DNA of 64,000 nucleotides from Gambelia wislizenii (lineage: Eukaryota > Chordata > Lepidosauria > Squamata > Crotaphytidae): assembly GCA_030847615.1 (NCBI GenBank), contig JAUMIR010000001.1, positions 159,809,001-159,873,000 of the forward strand, given 5' to 3'. Each line of letters opens with the position of its first letter. Within the stretch, counting starts at the first letter, position 1. The notes below the pieces were generated by a model. It had not been told where the DNA came from. It did not search any database and saw nothing but the letters and a program-made list of their open reading frames with translations. Shown here piece after piece: positions 19,964 to 30,804 of the stretch. A program made the position numbers and the translations under genes.

Positions 19964-21590
19964 ATAATAATAATAATAATAATAATAAAATTTATTTATA
20001 TACCACCCATTGGTAACCCAATCAGGGTGGTTAACAACATTAAAACGCCATACAAAGTAAAACAGTATCTCCCTTCCCCCCCTTAAAAAGTTATTAAATC
20101 AAATTACAAATTAAAACAACAATTAAAACACTTAATAAAACACATACATACATTTATCAATAGCAATAGATCCCCAGCGATATTCAGTTCCGTTAACAAA
20201 AGAGGCTGTGGGGACTCTCCTGAAGGAGGGGGGGTTCCCGAGGCCAGGATAATCTATTCTGGAAAGGCCTGCCGGAAGAGATCCGTCCTGACAGCCTTTT
20301 TGAAGCTGTCCAAAGATGTCAATTGACGGATCTCATCTGGCAGGCCGTTCCATAGTCTGGGGGCGACAACAGAAAAAGTCCTCTGGGAGGTAGCCGAAAG
20401 CCTCGACTTTTGAGGCGCCAGGAAATTCCTCCCAGAAGACTGGAGTGCGTGGGGAGGATTATAGGGGGGAAGGTGGTCCCTGGGATAACTTGGACTCAAG
20501 CCATTTATGGATTTAAAGGTGATAACCAACACCTTGTACTGGGCCCAGAAACCAATAGGCAGACAGTGGAGGGACCTCAAAACCGGAGTGATGTGGTCCC
20601 TCCTAGATGTTCCTGAAACAAGCCTGGCTGCCATATTTTGTACTAACTGTAGTTTCTGAACCAAGCACAAGGGTAGCCCCATGTAGAGTGCATTACAGAA
20701 GTCTAGGTGTGAGGTTACCAGCATGTGAACGATGGTCTCGAGGTCCCTTGCTTCCAGAAAAGGGCGCAGCTGGCGTATCAGTCGAAGCTGATAACAGGTG
20801 CTCCTGACTGTTGTATTTACCTGATTTATCATCAGGAGCAACGAGTCAGGGAACACCCCCAGACTGTGAACACAGTCACTGGAGGAGAGTGTGACCCCAT
20901 CCAGGACTGGAGGTTGCAACCCAATTCTTGGTTTTGGGGCCGCTACTGTGAGCACCTCCATCTTGTCCAAATTCAATTTCAATCTGTTTTTCTTCATCCA
21001 GCCCATTACCGCCCAAAGACATTCATTGTGAGAAGAGATGTCATTGGAATTTGAGGCCAATGAACAAGATACAGAGAAATAGATCTGAGTGTCATCAGCA
21101 TACTGATAACACCCAGCTCCATAACTCCAAATAATCTCACTCAGCAGCTTCATATAGATGTTAAATAACATTGGGGACAGGATAGCTCCCTGTGGAACTT
21201 CCCAGGTGAGCTCTCTTTTGCTTGAACAACTGTCCCCGAGCAGTGCCCTCTGGGACCTGCCCGAGAGGAAGGACCGGAACCACTGCAATGCAGTGCCTCT
21301 GATACCTAACCCCTTCAGGCGGTCCAAGAGGATGCTATGATCTATTGTGGCAAAAGCTGCTGAGAAGTCTAAGAGCACCAACAGGGTCACACTACCCCTG
21401 TCGATGCTCAGATGCAGATAGTCAGTCAAGGCAACCATGGCAGTCTCAACCCCAAAGCCTGTCCTGAAGTCGGTTTGAAATGGGTCTAGATAATCAGTTT
21501 CATCCAAGACAGCTTGGAGTTGAAGAGCAACTGCCCTCTCGATCACCTTGCTCAGAAATGGCAATAAAGAAACAGGCCTGTAGTTACTCA
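19964..21590 (-). mobile_element. young antisense L2 LINE inserted in CR1
   Basis: A 1,627-bp insertion flanked by AGATCA on both sides (19958-19963, 21591-21596). On the minus strand it starts in the RT at NYRPVSLLPFLSKV and ends in an ATT/AAT tail at 19964-19986. The 5' truncation, 3' simple-repeat tail and TSD are typical of target-primed insertion. The long intact RT frame and clean TSD suggest a more recent insertion than the surrounding CR1. Confidence 0.92.
20254..21590 (-). CDS. L2 reverse transcriptase, 5'-truncated but open
   Basis: About 445 codons without a stop. Landmarks in order: NYRPVSLLPF, LLVLLDFSAAFATIDHSIL, WFRSFLSGRSQRALLGD, VPQGAILSPMLFNIYM, YQYADDTQIYFS (catalytic YADD, codons 21091-21102), LVTSHLDFCNALYMGLPLC and PRLWNGLPDEIR, ending FRQAFPE before the stop. 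The family makes an endonuclease-RT that copies its own RNA at the target. Here the endonuclease and RT N-terminus are missing. The open frame extends a few codons into flanking CR1 to an ATG at 21615, which is not an L2 start. It is a dead-on-arrival copy that has kept its frame. Confidence 0.88.
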
Positions 21591-22044
21591 AGATCAAGGG
21601 AAGTAATAGTGCCACTCTATTCTGCTTTAGTCAGACCTCACCTTGAATACTGTGCCCAGTTCTGGGCACCACAATTCAGGAAGGATATTGACAATCTGGG
21701 ACGTGTCCAGAGGATGGCAACCAAAATGGTGGGAGGTCTGGAAACCATGCCCTATGAGGAGCGGCTTAGGGAGCTGGGTATGTTTAGCTTGGGGAAGAGA
21801 AGGTTAAGAGGGGACATGATAGCCATGTTTAAATATTTGAAGGGATGTCATATTGAGAATGTAGCAAGGTTGTTTTCTGCAGCTCCAGAGACAAGGACAC
21901 AGAGCAATGGACTCAAACTACAGGAAAAGAGATTTCACCTAAACATTAGGAAGAACTTACAAATGGTAAGAGCTGTTCAGCAGTGGAATGCACTGCCTTG
22001 GAGTGCGGTGGAGTCTCCTTTGGAGGTTTTTAAGCAGGAGGCAA
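21591..22044 (+). mobile_element. CR1 LINE (right part), after L2 insertion
   Basis: Resumes at AGATCAAGGGAAGTAATAG and encodes [55 protein letters not shown] and NGLKLQEKRFHLNIRKN, open to about 22035. It joins a SINE-like tail near 22045 rather than the usual CR1 3' end. Confidence 0.85.
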
Positions 22045-22140
22045 AGCCACCTCTGAGTACTCCTTGCCTAAGAAAATCCTATGAAATTCAAGGAGTCTCA
22101 ATAAATCAATGGGTGACTTGAAAGCATACATACACACAGT
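22045..22140 (+). mobile_element. SINE/BovB-like 3' tail
   Basis: ACCTCTGAGTACTCCTTGCC then GAAAATCCTATGAAATTCA and GACTTGAAAGCATACATACA match the 3' part of squamate tRNA-SINEs with BovB-like tails. The tRNA head is absent. Confidence 0.6.
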
Positions 22141-22610
22141 GTGTACGCGAAGTGGTATGCTGTATTTTTCAATCTTTTATTAGAAATTATGTTTTAAATA
22201 TGTTTCAAATGTTTTAACTATTTTTAATCATATTTTTAAAATAAAATTGTTGTTTAATTCTTTTAAAACTTTTGTAAACTGCAGTGGACCCTCCTGATTT
22301 GCGGGCTCTGGATCCATGATTTTGAGTGACCTATACTTAAAATGGTGGTGGCACAAACGCAGATGTGCTGAAGTGTCCATGTGCATGTTACTGCCATTTA
22401 ATAATATGGTATGTGATCATCTGCATTTTTGTCACCCACAGGGGGTGTCCCCGACCCCCCCCCCCCGTGGATTCTGAAGCCCCACTGTAATGTTTTAGCT
22501 TAATCTTTTAAAATTATTGTCAGATGCCTTGAACCCCACACCATCTCAGGAGAAAGACTGGGTATAAATTCAATAAATAAATAGCTATAAATAAATAAAT
22601 CTGCGAAATA
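22141..22610 (+). mobile_element. L2-type LINE 3' UTR, split by a MITE
   Basis: T/A-rich sequence up to 22281, resuming at 22488 with GATGCCTTGAACCCC, GAGAAAGACTGGGTATAAA and an AAATA tail to about 22610. The MITE at 22282-22487 interrupts it. Confidence 0.6.
22282..22487. mobile_element. mariner/Tigger-like MITE, diverged
   Basis: Left end CAGTGGACCCTCCTGATTTG; reverse-complemented right end CAGTGGGGCTTCAGAATCC. TA follows the right end, while the left flank is TG. A long C run lies before the right end. It resembles the TA-inserting elements elsewhere in the window but has a different interior. Confidence 0.6.
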
Positions 22611-22842
22611 ATGAGTGTGGTTGCAACATAAACACAATGATCTCTCTATAAAGGGTAGACTATGAGTTGGTGACCCTGTGTTCCTGTCTGTCCATGTGCT
22701 AACTGTTGATCAGCAGCTTTGAACCTCTTAAGTCCTTTCTGATTATTCTTATATTTAAATAAGACTTGGATGGCTTCTAATGGAAAATGCCCTTTGAAAC
22801 CCCTTTAAAGCAAAATAAGGGTTGTAAATTGGATACAAGGTG
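22611..22842. other. unassigned spacer
   Basis: Nothing recognised. Confidence 0.5.
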
Positions 22843-23405
22843 TAGTTAATTGCCGTCAAGTTCACTTCAACTTATAGGGACTCTATGAATGAGAGAACTC
22901 CAAGTCACCTTGGTGACCCCATAAATTTCATAAGGTTTTTTTCTTAGGCCTGAATAGAGGTGGCTTTGCCAGTTCTTTCCTCTGAAATATAGCCTATCCA
23001 TCTATAATATGGTCTTCCTCTTTTCCTACTGCCTTCTACCTTACCAAGCACCATTGTCTTTTCTAGTGAGTCATGTCTTCTCATGCTATGTCCAAGGTAC
23101 AACAATCAGTTTAGTCATCTTGGCTTCTAGGATGAGTTCAGACTTGATTTGCTCTTAAACCATTTATTTGTCTTTTTTGCAGTCCATGGAATCCAAAGAG
23201 CTCTACTCTACTCAAGCACAACATTTGAAACAGAAAGAATAAAACCCGTGTCCTTGTGACTGAATTATGCATTTGAATTTGGCTGTTCACCTACAATTTA
23301 TTCTCTTCCTGTCAGCTTTCTTTACCATCCAGTTTTCACAAGCATACATAGAAATCAGAAATATGATGACATGGACAACCCTGACTTTTGTATTCAATGA
23401 TATCT
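22843..23405 (-). mobile_element. RTE-BovB LINE 3' fragment, antisense
   Basis: AATTGCCGTCAAGTTCACTTC then CTCTATGAATGAGAGAACTCC is the reverse complement of the BovB 3' end. TTCTCATGCTATGTCCAAGG and CTTCTAGGATGAGTTCAGAC correspond to the FGHIMR and LE.K region read at 2.8 kb. It is heavily mutated. A stretch at 23222-23290 that is not BovB matches 14860-14935 and looks like a nested small repeat. Confidence 0.75.
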
Positions 23406-25642
23406 CCATGACCACCTCCTTTTCTGTGTAGACTTACACTATTAGGCAAACATTATCAACTTCTAATCACACGATCCCCAGTGGAAATTGGGATCATGAT
23501 GTGACTATGGCATATCACTGTAAAACATCTGTTAAAGACCATATTCTCCTGTGTGTGGCTGCCCAGAATTTGAGATCTTCAGTGGTGGTCTGGTTTTGTA
23601 TCTCACTGTCATAACTGAGTGTTCTTAGCAATAACACTGTACATTGTTCTGCCATTAAAACTTTGCCCGCCTCAACTCAACTCTACAGTATTTGTGGGCA
23701 GAGGTTAGCTATGCAAGATTAGACCCTGCAGAGGAACACACCCTATGCATGCACCTGACAGCCTCTCATACAACAACATGTGAAATGGTAGGAAGGAATG
23801 TTCACTCTTCCAAAAGTCTGGCTCTTTTCTGTTCCTATATGGGTCACAGAGTTCAAGTATGTGAAAATGCTGAGCTTCTTCAGAACATTCCAGCATTACT
23901 CAATTTTTTCTGGCAAATAGTTCAAATTCAGGCTTGGACATACACACTTCTGGCAATTGGCTGGCCCAAAAATTTTACTAGTTGGTTGGCAAGTCTAATT
24001 GTAAGTGACATTTGATTTTGCCCCAGGTGAAATGGAATTGGACTGCACCAGGAATGCCAAACTAATGTCTAAACATTTATTGGCCAGAACCAAAAACAAA
24101 TGGCAACTGCTTACTTACACAGCGGACCCTGAAACCTCAGACTTATACATGTCTAATTGTCCTTTTCCCCTTTCCTTTTTGTTTCCAGAATTACACACTT
24201 TTCCACTTTTCTAGTTGGAAATCTTCTTAATTTAACTCATATAAGACAGAGCTGGGAAATGTGGCATTTGGGGGCGATGACTCCCAGAATCCCCACACTG
24301 AGGGCCATGCTAGTTGTGGATACTGGGAGTTACATTGAGGACAGCTGTGCTGATCATGAGCATTTCCCCCCTCTACAGCAACTTGTTTGTAATTCCCTCT
24401 GGGTTTCTTTTTTGTTAGTGGTGATAGTAGAAAGGAAATCAGTGCACTGCTGGATATTGGGAGACCACTATGATCTCAAGTAATTAATCTTTAGCAGTAA
24501 TGTCTGCCTTTTATTCTTGTCTAAGACAAAGCTTCACGTTCAACTTCCTCTGCCTGTTAATGAGGAAGAAAGCATTAATTAGTGAAAGCTCTCTCAAACT
24601 ATGTGTTGAGCACAGAAAATACCATTTACAATTCATAATCAATGACACTGACATTGGGAAATTTAAGAATTATTGCTTGCATAATAATAGTGTTTAAGGC
24701 CTTTGTAGATGGTAGTAATGGTGGGGGAAATGACATTGCATTGTTTTTCTTAGGTTTGTACTAGCTCTTCAGTAGACTCTGAGGACAGTAGCACTTTATC
24801 CCATCCCCTTGTAAATGAGGTTAGAGTAATATCTACTCCAGCACTTAAATGGGGCCATGAAACCCTCCCCCCAAAAGAACTTTTAAACAACCAAACAAAA
24901 CATGTCCAAGAAATGGGAGATCATTACAGATGGAGAAGACTTTCTAGTACATATCCAGTTTTTTGTTTTCGAAAGATAGAGAACATGCTTCATATTCAAG
25001 TGGTAGGATATGCAGCTTCTAAAGATCTTCAAACAAGGAAGAAGAGGAAGGCTGGACACACTGGCCCCTCAACTTTATTTTGTGGCTTTTAGACCATCCT
25101 TAGAGCCCTCTTATACCTCCGCCCTGAATTTTTTTTCCGGAGAGCTCCCAAAGCCCCACATGTTGAATAAAATAAAATAAAATAAGAAATGGGCTTCTGG
25201 ACACCTGGTTTGATTTTTTTATTTTTATTTTTTTTTAGATTTTTTAGCTTGAGAAAGTCCTGAAGGTAAATAATAGGTCCTTCCAGATTTGTCCATTTCT
25301 GCTTTAAGGGCACTCTTGGGGCCACCTCTGTATACAGAGGGGGAATGTGTCCCCCATCACATGGCAAAGATGTTGGAAGCATTACCCAAGTAGTTTATGC
25401 ATAGCCAGGGAACCACATTTCACACTTTATCTATTGTTGGGATTGCTAAAGCCAGGTTCAGGGATGTAACACACTGGTTAGGAATGGTTAACTGACTATG
25501 TGGCCATTCTCACAAGTTCTTTGTGAAACCTCACTGGAATCTGAGTGCAAAATTCAATGCATGCACTAGTGCCCAGAAATCAACATGTCTAGGTATAAGA
25601 GGTGGTTCTGAAAACCACCAGTACTAACGCCATTTAGCACCC
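23406..25642. other. unassigned, longest repeat-poor stretch in the first half
   Basis: I see no coding exon with recognisable protein sequence. An (ATAAA)n run of about four units lies at 25167-25186. CGATGACTCCCAGAATCCCC near 24275 resembles motifs of palindromic MITEs, but no partner arm was found. The short frames at 23692-24697 have no domain or signal worth calling. Confidence 0.5.
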
Positions 25643-25800
25643 TGCCTTGGAGGGTGTTGGATTCTCCCTCTTTGGGGGGGGGTTTAAACAGTGACTGGAT
25701 GGCCGTTGCTCAGAAATGCTTTAGTGGTGTATTCCTACATGGCAGGGGGTTGGACTAGGAGGCCCTTGTGGTCACCTCCAACTCTTTGATTCTATGATTC
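25643..25800 (+). mobile_element. CR1 LINE 3' end
   Basis: TTTAAACAGTGACTGGATGG, GTGTATTCCTACATGGCAGG, GGTTGGACTAGGAGGCCC and the terminal TTTGATTCTATGATTC are the standard CR1 3' UTR and tail, as at 12.2 and 40.6 kb. Confidence 0.88.
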
Positions 25801-26973
25801 AGCATGTGTTCATGTGCACATACATAGAAACTTTTGATTTGAGTACTCAGATAATGGAGGCTGCATCTGGTTATGTTTCTACATCCATATGCAAGATTAA
25901 TAAGGTATCCTCTGGAACCTCCAGGGGGGCCCTCTGGATGTCTGGGAGGATGACAGTTTCTCTGTAGGAACACAGGAGAAACATCGCCACATGCTGCTGC
26001 TAGTGGTGTGTGTGTGTGTGTGTGTGCAAAGCAGCAGAGGGGTGGCTTCCTAAACATCCTCAACATACGCTAGGGGACATGAGATCATTTTTCCAGTCCT
26101 CCTTTCATGTGCCAAATTGCTCCCAGGCTTGCTAGGGGGCATTTGAGGGCAAAAAGATTTTTGGAGAAAAACTTTTCAATTTTTTTTTTTTACCCTAGTG
26201 GGCCCTAGGAGTCACAAAACATCCCTGGAGACTACATATGGCCCATGAGCCATCCTTCCTCCACCCCGATGTAAAGGATAAAGGCTTGATCTTCTCAAAT
26301 CCTGCTACCAAAAGGAAAAGGAAAGGAATAATTATCCAGATGTACTCAGAATGTACTATAGGGTCACAGTTTCCAGCAATGACATATGTAAATGACACTA
26401 ACTACATCTGACCAAAAGTGGATATACAGTATACATTGTGAATATATCAACCTACTTTTTCCAGAGTTCAAAGCCAGGGAAGAATGTGTTCAGGCAGAAA
26501 TTTAAGCTAGATTCAAAGCCCTCATCCTGCCTAAAATTAGATTTTACAATTATGTTTTCCACTTTAGAACACAAACACTTTTTTTTTCCTGGACCCTGTT
26601 ACCACTAACTAAATGTAGTAGCACTGTTACTTGCTGGACTCATGGGGACTGCAACGTTTTTTTATTTATACAGAGTTTCAAATTAAAGTCAGCAGACCAA
26701 TTTCTGTCCTGCTGTTTATTATAGCTAAGGTTCCTCTGGTTCTAATAGAAGGTATAGATATGTGGTAAAGCATCCCTTGGCCCTCAGAACTAAAATGTGG
26801 CCTGTATTTCACATGGTGATAGCATATTTTTGCTCACAGAAAATGGCTACACCTGGTCGTTTCTTATTTTGTGTTTCTGTACCAGGACATCTCCAACTGC
26901 TAAAATGTATCTCAGTGGGTACTGGACCACAATAATGTAGCTAAATATTTTTCAGCTACAGAAACATTGAATA
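25801..26973. other. unassigned, with a (GT)n microsatellite
   Basis: A GT run of about eleven units lies at 26005-26026. The rest has no recognised family. Confidence 0.55.
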
Positions 26974-27201
26974 CAAGTCCCTCCATATCCATGGATTTGG
27001 TATCCACGGATTTAAGTATTTCACAGCTTGAAAATATTATTAAAAAAGAATAATCCAAAAAGCAAACCTTGATTTTGCCATCTTACATAAGGGGCACCAT
27101 TTTGCGATGCCATTGCATATAATGGGACTTGAGTATTCACGAATTTTGGTATCCACGGGGGGTCTTGGAACCAAACCCCAGCGAATATGAAGGGACAACT
27201 G
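26974..27201. mobile_element. Tigger/mariner-like MITE (TA target)
   Basis: Ends CAAGTCCCTCCATATCC and, reverse complemented, CAGTTGTCCCTTCATATTC. TA flanks (26972-26973, 27202-27203). It shares the interior GCAAACCTTGATTTTGCC and ATAATGGGACTTGAG with the copies at 9.1 and 47.6 kb. Its right end is nearly the same as the left end of the minisatellite host at 13.1 kb. Confidence 0.82.
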
Positions 27202-27239
27202 TACTAGCTACACTCGGTGTAACATACACCTTCAAACTC

Positions 27240-27560
27240 CACGCACTGCCACCAGGCTCATGCCCCCTGCCTCCCTCTGCTCCCCACCAGGCTTGCATCC
27301 CCTCTGCGACCAGGCTCACGCCCCAGCCCCCTGCTGCCCCCCACCAGGCTCATGCTCCCCATTGCCAGGATTGCACCCCCTGATGCCAGGCTCACGCCCC
27401 CCCCATTGCCCAGCTTGTGCCCCACCTTCCCTCGCCCTCCTGCCAGACTCCCCCCACCAGGCTCTCATCCCTCTGCCATCAGGCTCACACCCCCTGCCGA
27501 CCCCCTCCTGTGCTCAGGCACACAACATGTTACACACATACACACCCCACTTCCCCCATG
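27240..27560. repeat. degenerate C-rich repeat
   Basis: Irregular repeats of CCACCAGGCTCATGCCCC and variants (near 27249, 27287, 27308, 27342 and later) give a strongly strand-asymmetric, C-rich tract. Proline-rich frames here in several phases are products of composition, not genes. Confidence 0.6.
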
Positions 27561-27625
27561 CTACTCACACCCCCTCAGCTGCCACCATGTTTAGAAAGGA
27601 ATGAAATTTCCACATGGTCCCACCC

Positions 27626-27700
27626 CCAGTGTGCTGATTGGCTGCCCAACCAAGCTTTGATTGGTTGGTCAGTTTCCTAAGTGGCCAATCAGCACACTGG
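27626..27700. repeat. double-stem inverted repeat with CCAAT motifs
   Basis: Outer arms CCAGTGTGCTGATTGGC (27626-27642) and GCCAATCAGCACACTGG (27684-27700) are perfectly complementary over 17 bases. Within the 41-base loop, CCAACCAA (27646-27653) and TTGGTTGG (27661-27668) form a second perfect 8-bp stem. CCAAT/ATTGG occurs three times. This could be the core of a palindromic transposon or a regulatory cruciform. Confidence 0.7.
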
Positions 27701-29036
27701 AAATGCCAGCATACCCAAGAACATTATATATTAAGATGATAGTGTATCAGCTCCAAATTGTTTTTTCCTGGAAGCCCTCTAAAAGTATGCACCACACTCT
27801 TTTTCTCTTGTGTATTTGGATTTTTGTTTGGTAGTTAGAGTTGAAATTAATGGAATAATGTTTAATTCCGCTGCCTTTTCTTTTTCTTTTTTTCTTTCTT
27901 TTCTTTCTTTTTTTTTTTTTTTGAAAAAAGATGATTGATAATTGATTGTTGGTTTGATATCCAATTTTGGACAATGCTTTTTAATTCTGAGATTTCACAA
28001 AGTAGACAGGAGAAGCCCAGTTTATTTGCATGGTTTACCAGACCCTATATGATAAGTTGACTTATTAAGAAGGTCCAGCTTTCCCTGTTTTGTCTGCTCA
28101 TATTTTCTAGCATTGATAAGATGACCACATTCCAAACAAACAATCAAGGGATATTTAACTCAAGAGACTATGTGAGGCTCTGTGAGCAAAGTGGCAATCC
28201 TAAAATATTACCTGCATGTTGTTTCTTTCTAAATATACTGAAAACTGAATGAAAACTTTGTCAATATTCATAAACTTGATGACATTTGATTATTCTGGCA
28301 GGTTCCCAATCAAGCTGGGAAATGGAAACTGAAACACAACTGAAGTATTTTTGGTCCAAGCAGAAACTAGAGGCATCTGTTTTTCACTTTCAGTATCAAG
28401 AATTTTTTTGAGGTTTCTCTGGGTCTGCCCATGATAAGAGCCAGCTCAGTGGTTTAAGGTATGTGTCAGAGAAAGAAATATTTCTTCTTTTCTACCTCAC
28501 AGTTTTACACTGCTGTTTGGTCTGTCAATGGCCAGAAGGGCAGTTTTATGAGAATACAAGTGGAACATCCTGTAAGTGTAGGATAGCCTTCAGCATTTAT
28601 TCCTCTTGTACTATTGTTTGTATCAAATGATACCAGCCTAGTAGCAACCCCCACATACACACACACACAAAGAAAAACCAAAGAGGGGAACTGAAAGAAA
28701 GAAATTGCTAGCTTCAGGTTGTTAGTAATATGGGAACTGTTGTATAATTCATTTTTCCATTCAGCTTTGCAGGAGATGACAGATGTATACTTTCTAGAAA
28801 GATGAAACATCAAACAGTACTGTTGCCATGTATAGCCAGGAGCTGGAAGTAACAAGTCACAACTAACTTAGTTACCAGATGCTGCCCCCTCCCCATTATC
28901 TGAGTATTCAGTTACTTGTAATAAGTTGTTTTTAATTTTTTGTAACTAGAAAGGCATTACAAAACCACATTTCAAAAATAATGTAATGAGTTGGAATAAA
29001 ATTTATTTTTTAGTATAATGATGAACATGGGTATGG
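27701..29036. other. unassigned, with a pyrimidine tract
   Basis: A T/C tract spans 27877-27922 and produces lysine-rich minus-strand frames that I do not call. A short CA run lies near 28655. No repeat family or exon recognised. Confidence 0.5.
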
Positions 29037-29508
29037 ATCAGGTCCAGGCTATCTGGCAGACCGTATCTCCCTCTATGAACCGACCCAGGCCCTGAGATCT
29101 TCAGGAGAGGCCCTTCACTCATTCCCACCACCATCTCAAGTACAGCTGGTGGGGACATGAGATAGGGCCTTTTCAGTGGCTGCCCCTAGACTCTGGACCC
29201 CCCCCCCCCGTTGTCCTTCAGGTGGCAGGCCAAAACCTTTTTATTCAGGCAGGCTTTTTGAAGATCAGGCTGTGGGTGCTAGCTTTTTATCTTTTTAAAA
29301 AGAAAGTTTTTAATACTTTTAAGTATATTTTATTCTTTTAAATATTTTGATGTTGTTTTAATAATATAATTTGGTTTAATTTTGTTTTAATGTACACTTT
29401 TTGTATGTTTTAACTGTCTGTTTTTAAAACTGAGCCACTTTGGGTCCTAGCATTGGGGGAAAAGTGGGATATGAATAAAGGTAACAACAACAACAACAAC
29501 AACAACAT
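29037..29508 (+). mobile_element. L2-type LINE 3' end with (CAA)n tail
   Basis: Coding remnants (CTATGAACCGACCCAGGCC, GAGATCTTCAGGAGAGGCCC, TTCAGTGGCTGCCCC) are followed by an AT-rich 3' UTR, GAGCCACTTTGGGTCC, GTGGGATATGAATAAAGG and a CAA tail of about seven units ending near 29508. It is 5'-truncated. Confidence 0.78.
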
Positions 29509-30687
29509 TTTCTAGTCACTTTTCAAGGTTACTTTTAAAGGGCATTTTTGGTATATTTTGATAGGAATTTTTCAAGTTTTCTGCCATGAACAAGGCCAGT
29601 GGATCTTAACCTTTTTTTAATCAAGGATCCCTTTTAAATATCTTTTGTTGCCATGGACCTTCAAGACGTAACTTTCAGTATCAAGACTTAACTCAAGATT
29701 TTAAACAACAATGCCTTTTACATGGGGCTGCTTTAAAGATGATTAAAAAAAAAACAGCTGGTGTCAGGATGCTGACAGGGAGTGCTATCTGGGTTCACAT
29801 ACCCCTTGTGTCAGGTTTATGTTAAGGGATCTAATTTTTTAATTCCTTAACAGATGTTGATGAGGGCTGCAGGGACAGTCCATCTGGAGGGCTGCATGAT
29901 TCCCACCCTTGTTAAAGGGCAACTGCCACATGATTAAGCAGAAGTCACCACTGCCCCTTTCTGGAAATGATCCTGCAGATAAGAGTGGAGTCCTTATTTT
30001 ATCATACCCTGAATTACCCAAATTACCCAAAGAGTGAATCCAGTGAGGTAGTTTGGTTGATCAAAAGAGACTGGGAAGTCCTGGAGGATCATCAGAGATG
30101 TATTCCTCTTGTCTCTCTCACAGAAATGATCACCCATCAGTGCAAAGGCAATTTCACTGCTAAATTCAAGCCTAAAGGCAGATTGAGTATCAGTGTACTC
30201 TGTAAAAATGGATACTTTCTAAAATGTCTTCTGAATGATCATTTCCTCAATAGTATGTTGTGTACCTGGATGCCAAAATGGATATGACTGTACTTTATTG
30301 AGTGGTATGCTTTATCTCACCATAAGGTTTTCAAGGTAAAAGACATTCAGAAGTTGTTTACCATTGTTCAGTACTAATAAGAGCTAGCTAAAGTACCACT
30401 GACTCTAGGAGATTCTGGACCAATGCCACCCCATCACACACACACTACTGCTACTGGCCAGTATCTTCTCTTCTGGTGCTTCTTTGCTGCCCTCACCATC
30501 TGATCTATCAGTTTTCCTCTGCTCATATGCCCATTACTACCTGAAGAGGTTTGGGGCACATTGAGTCTCTTCTTCTGAACAAAAGCCTGTCTGACTTGGG
30601 GGAAAGGTACTGCTGTTCTACAGAAACCATTGGCCCATTCCTTGAGATGTTAGACCTGGCTAAGGGGTACCTAGACCAGATTAAGCT
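29509..30687. other. mostly unassigned; hAT-like left end at 29597
   Basis: CAGTGGATCTTAACC at 29597-29611, then ATCAAGGATCCCTTTTAAAT and TTTTGTTGCCATGGACC, aligns with the left part of the hAT element at 56906. A matching right end was not found, so the copy appears incomplete. A short L2-like phrase (CCTTGAGATGTTAGACCTGG) lies near 30639. The rest is unrecognised. Confidence 0.5.
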
Positions 30688-30804
30688 TGTCAGAAGTCAA
30701 AATGTCTAAAATGAGTCTATCATACTTTGGACATATCATGAGACAATATGCCTTATTGGAAATGATAATGCTAGAAGAGGAGTAGAAAAAGAGAAAGACA
30801 GTCA
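30688..30804 (+). mobile_element. short RTE-BovB fragment
   Basis: Translates as KMSLSYFGHIMRQYALLEM, the BovB C-terminal motif seen in antisense at 2.8 kb. It is joined directly to an L2 fragment. Confidence 0.7.

Noticed and set aside
27129..27680. Proline/histidine-rich frames in several phases
   Set aside because: Composition of a C-rich degenerate repeat next to a MITE; no start context and no domain.
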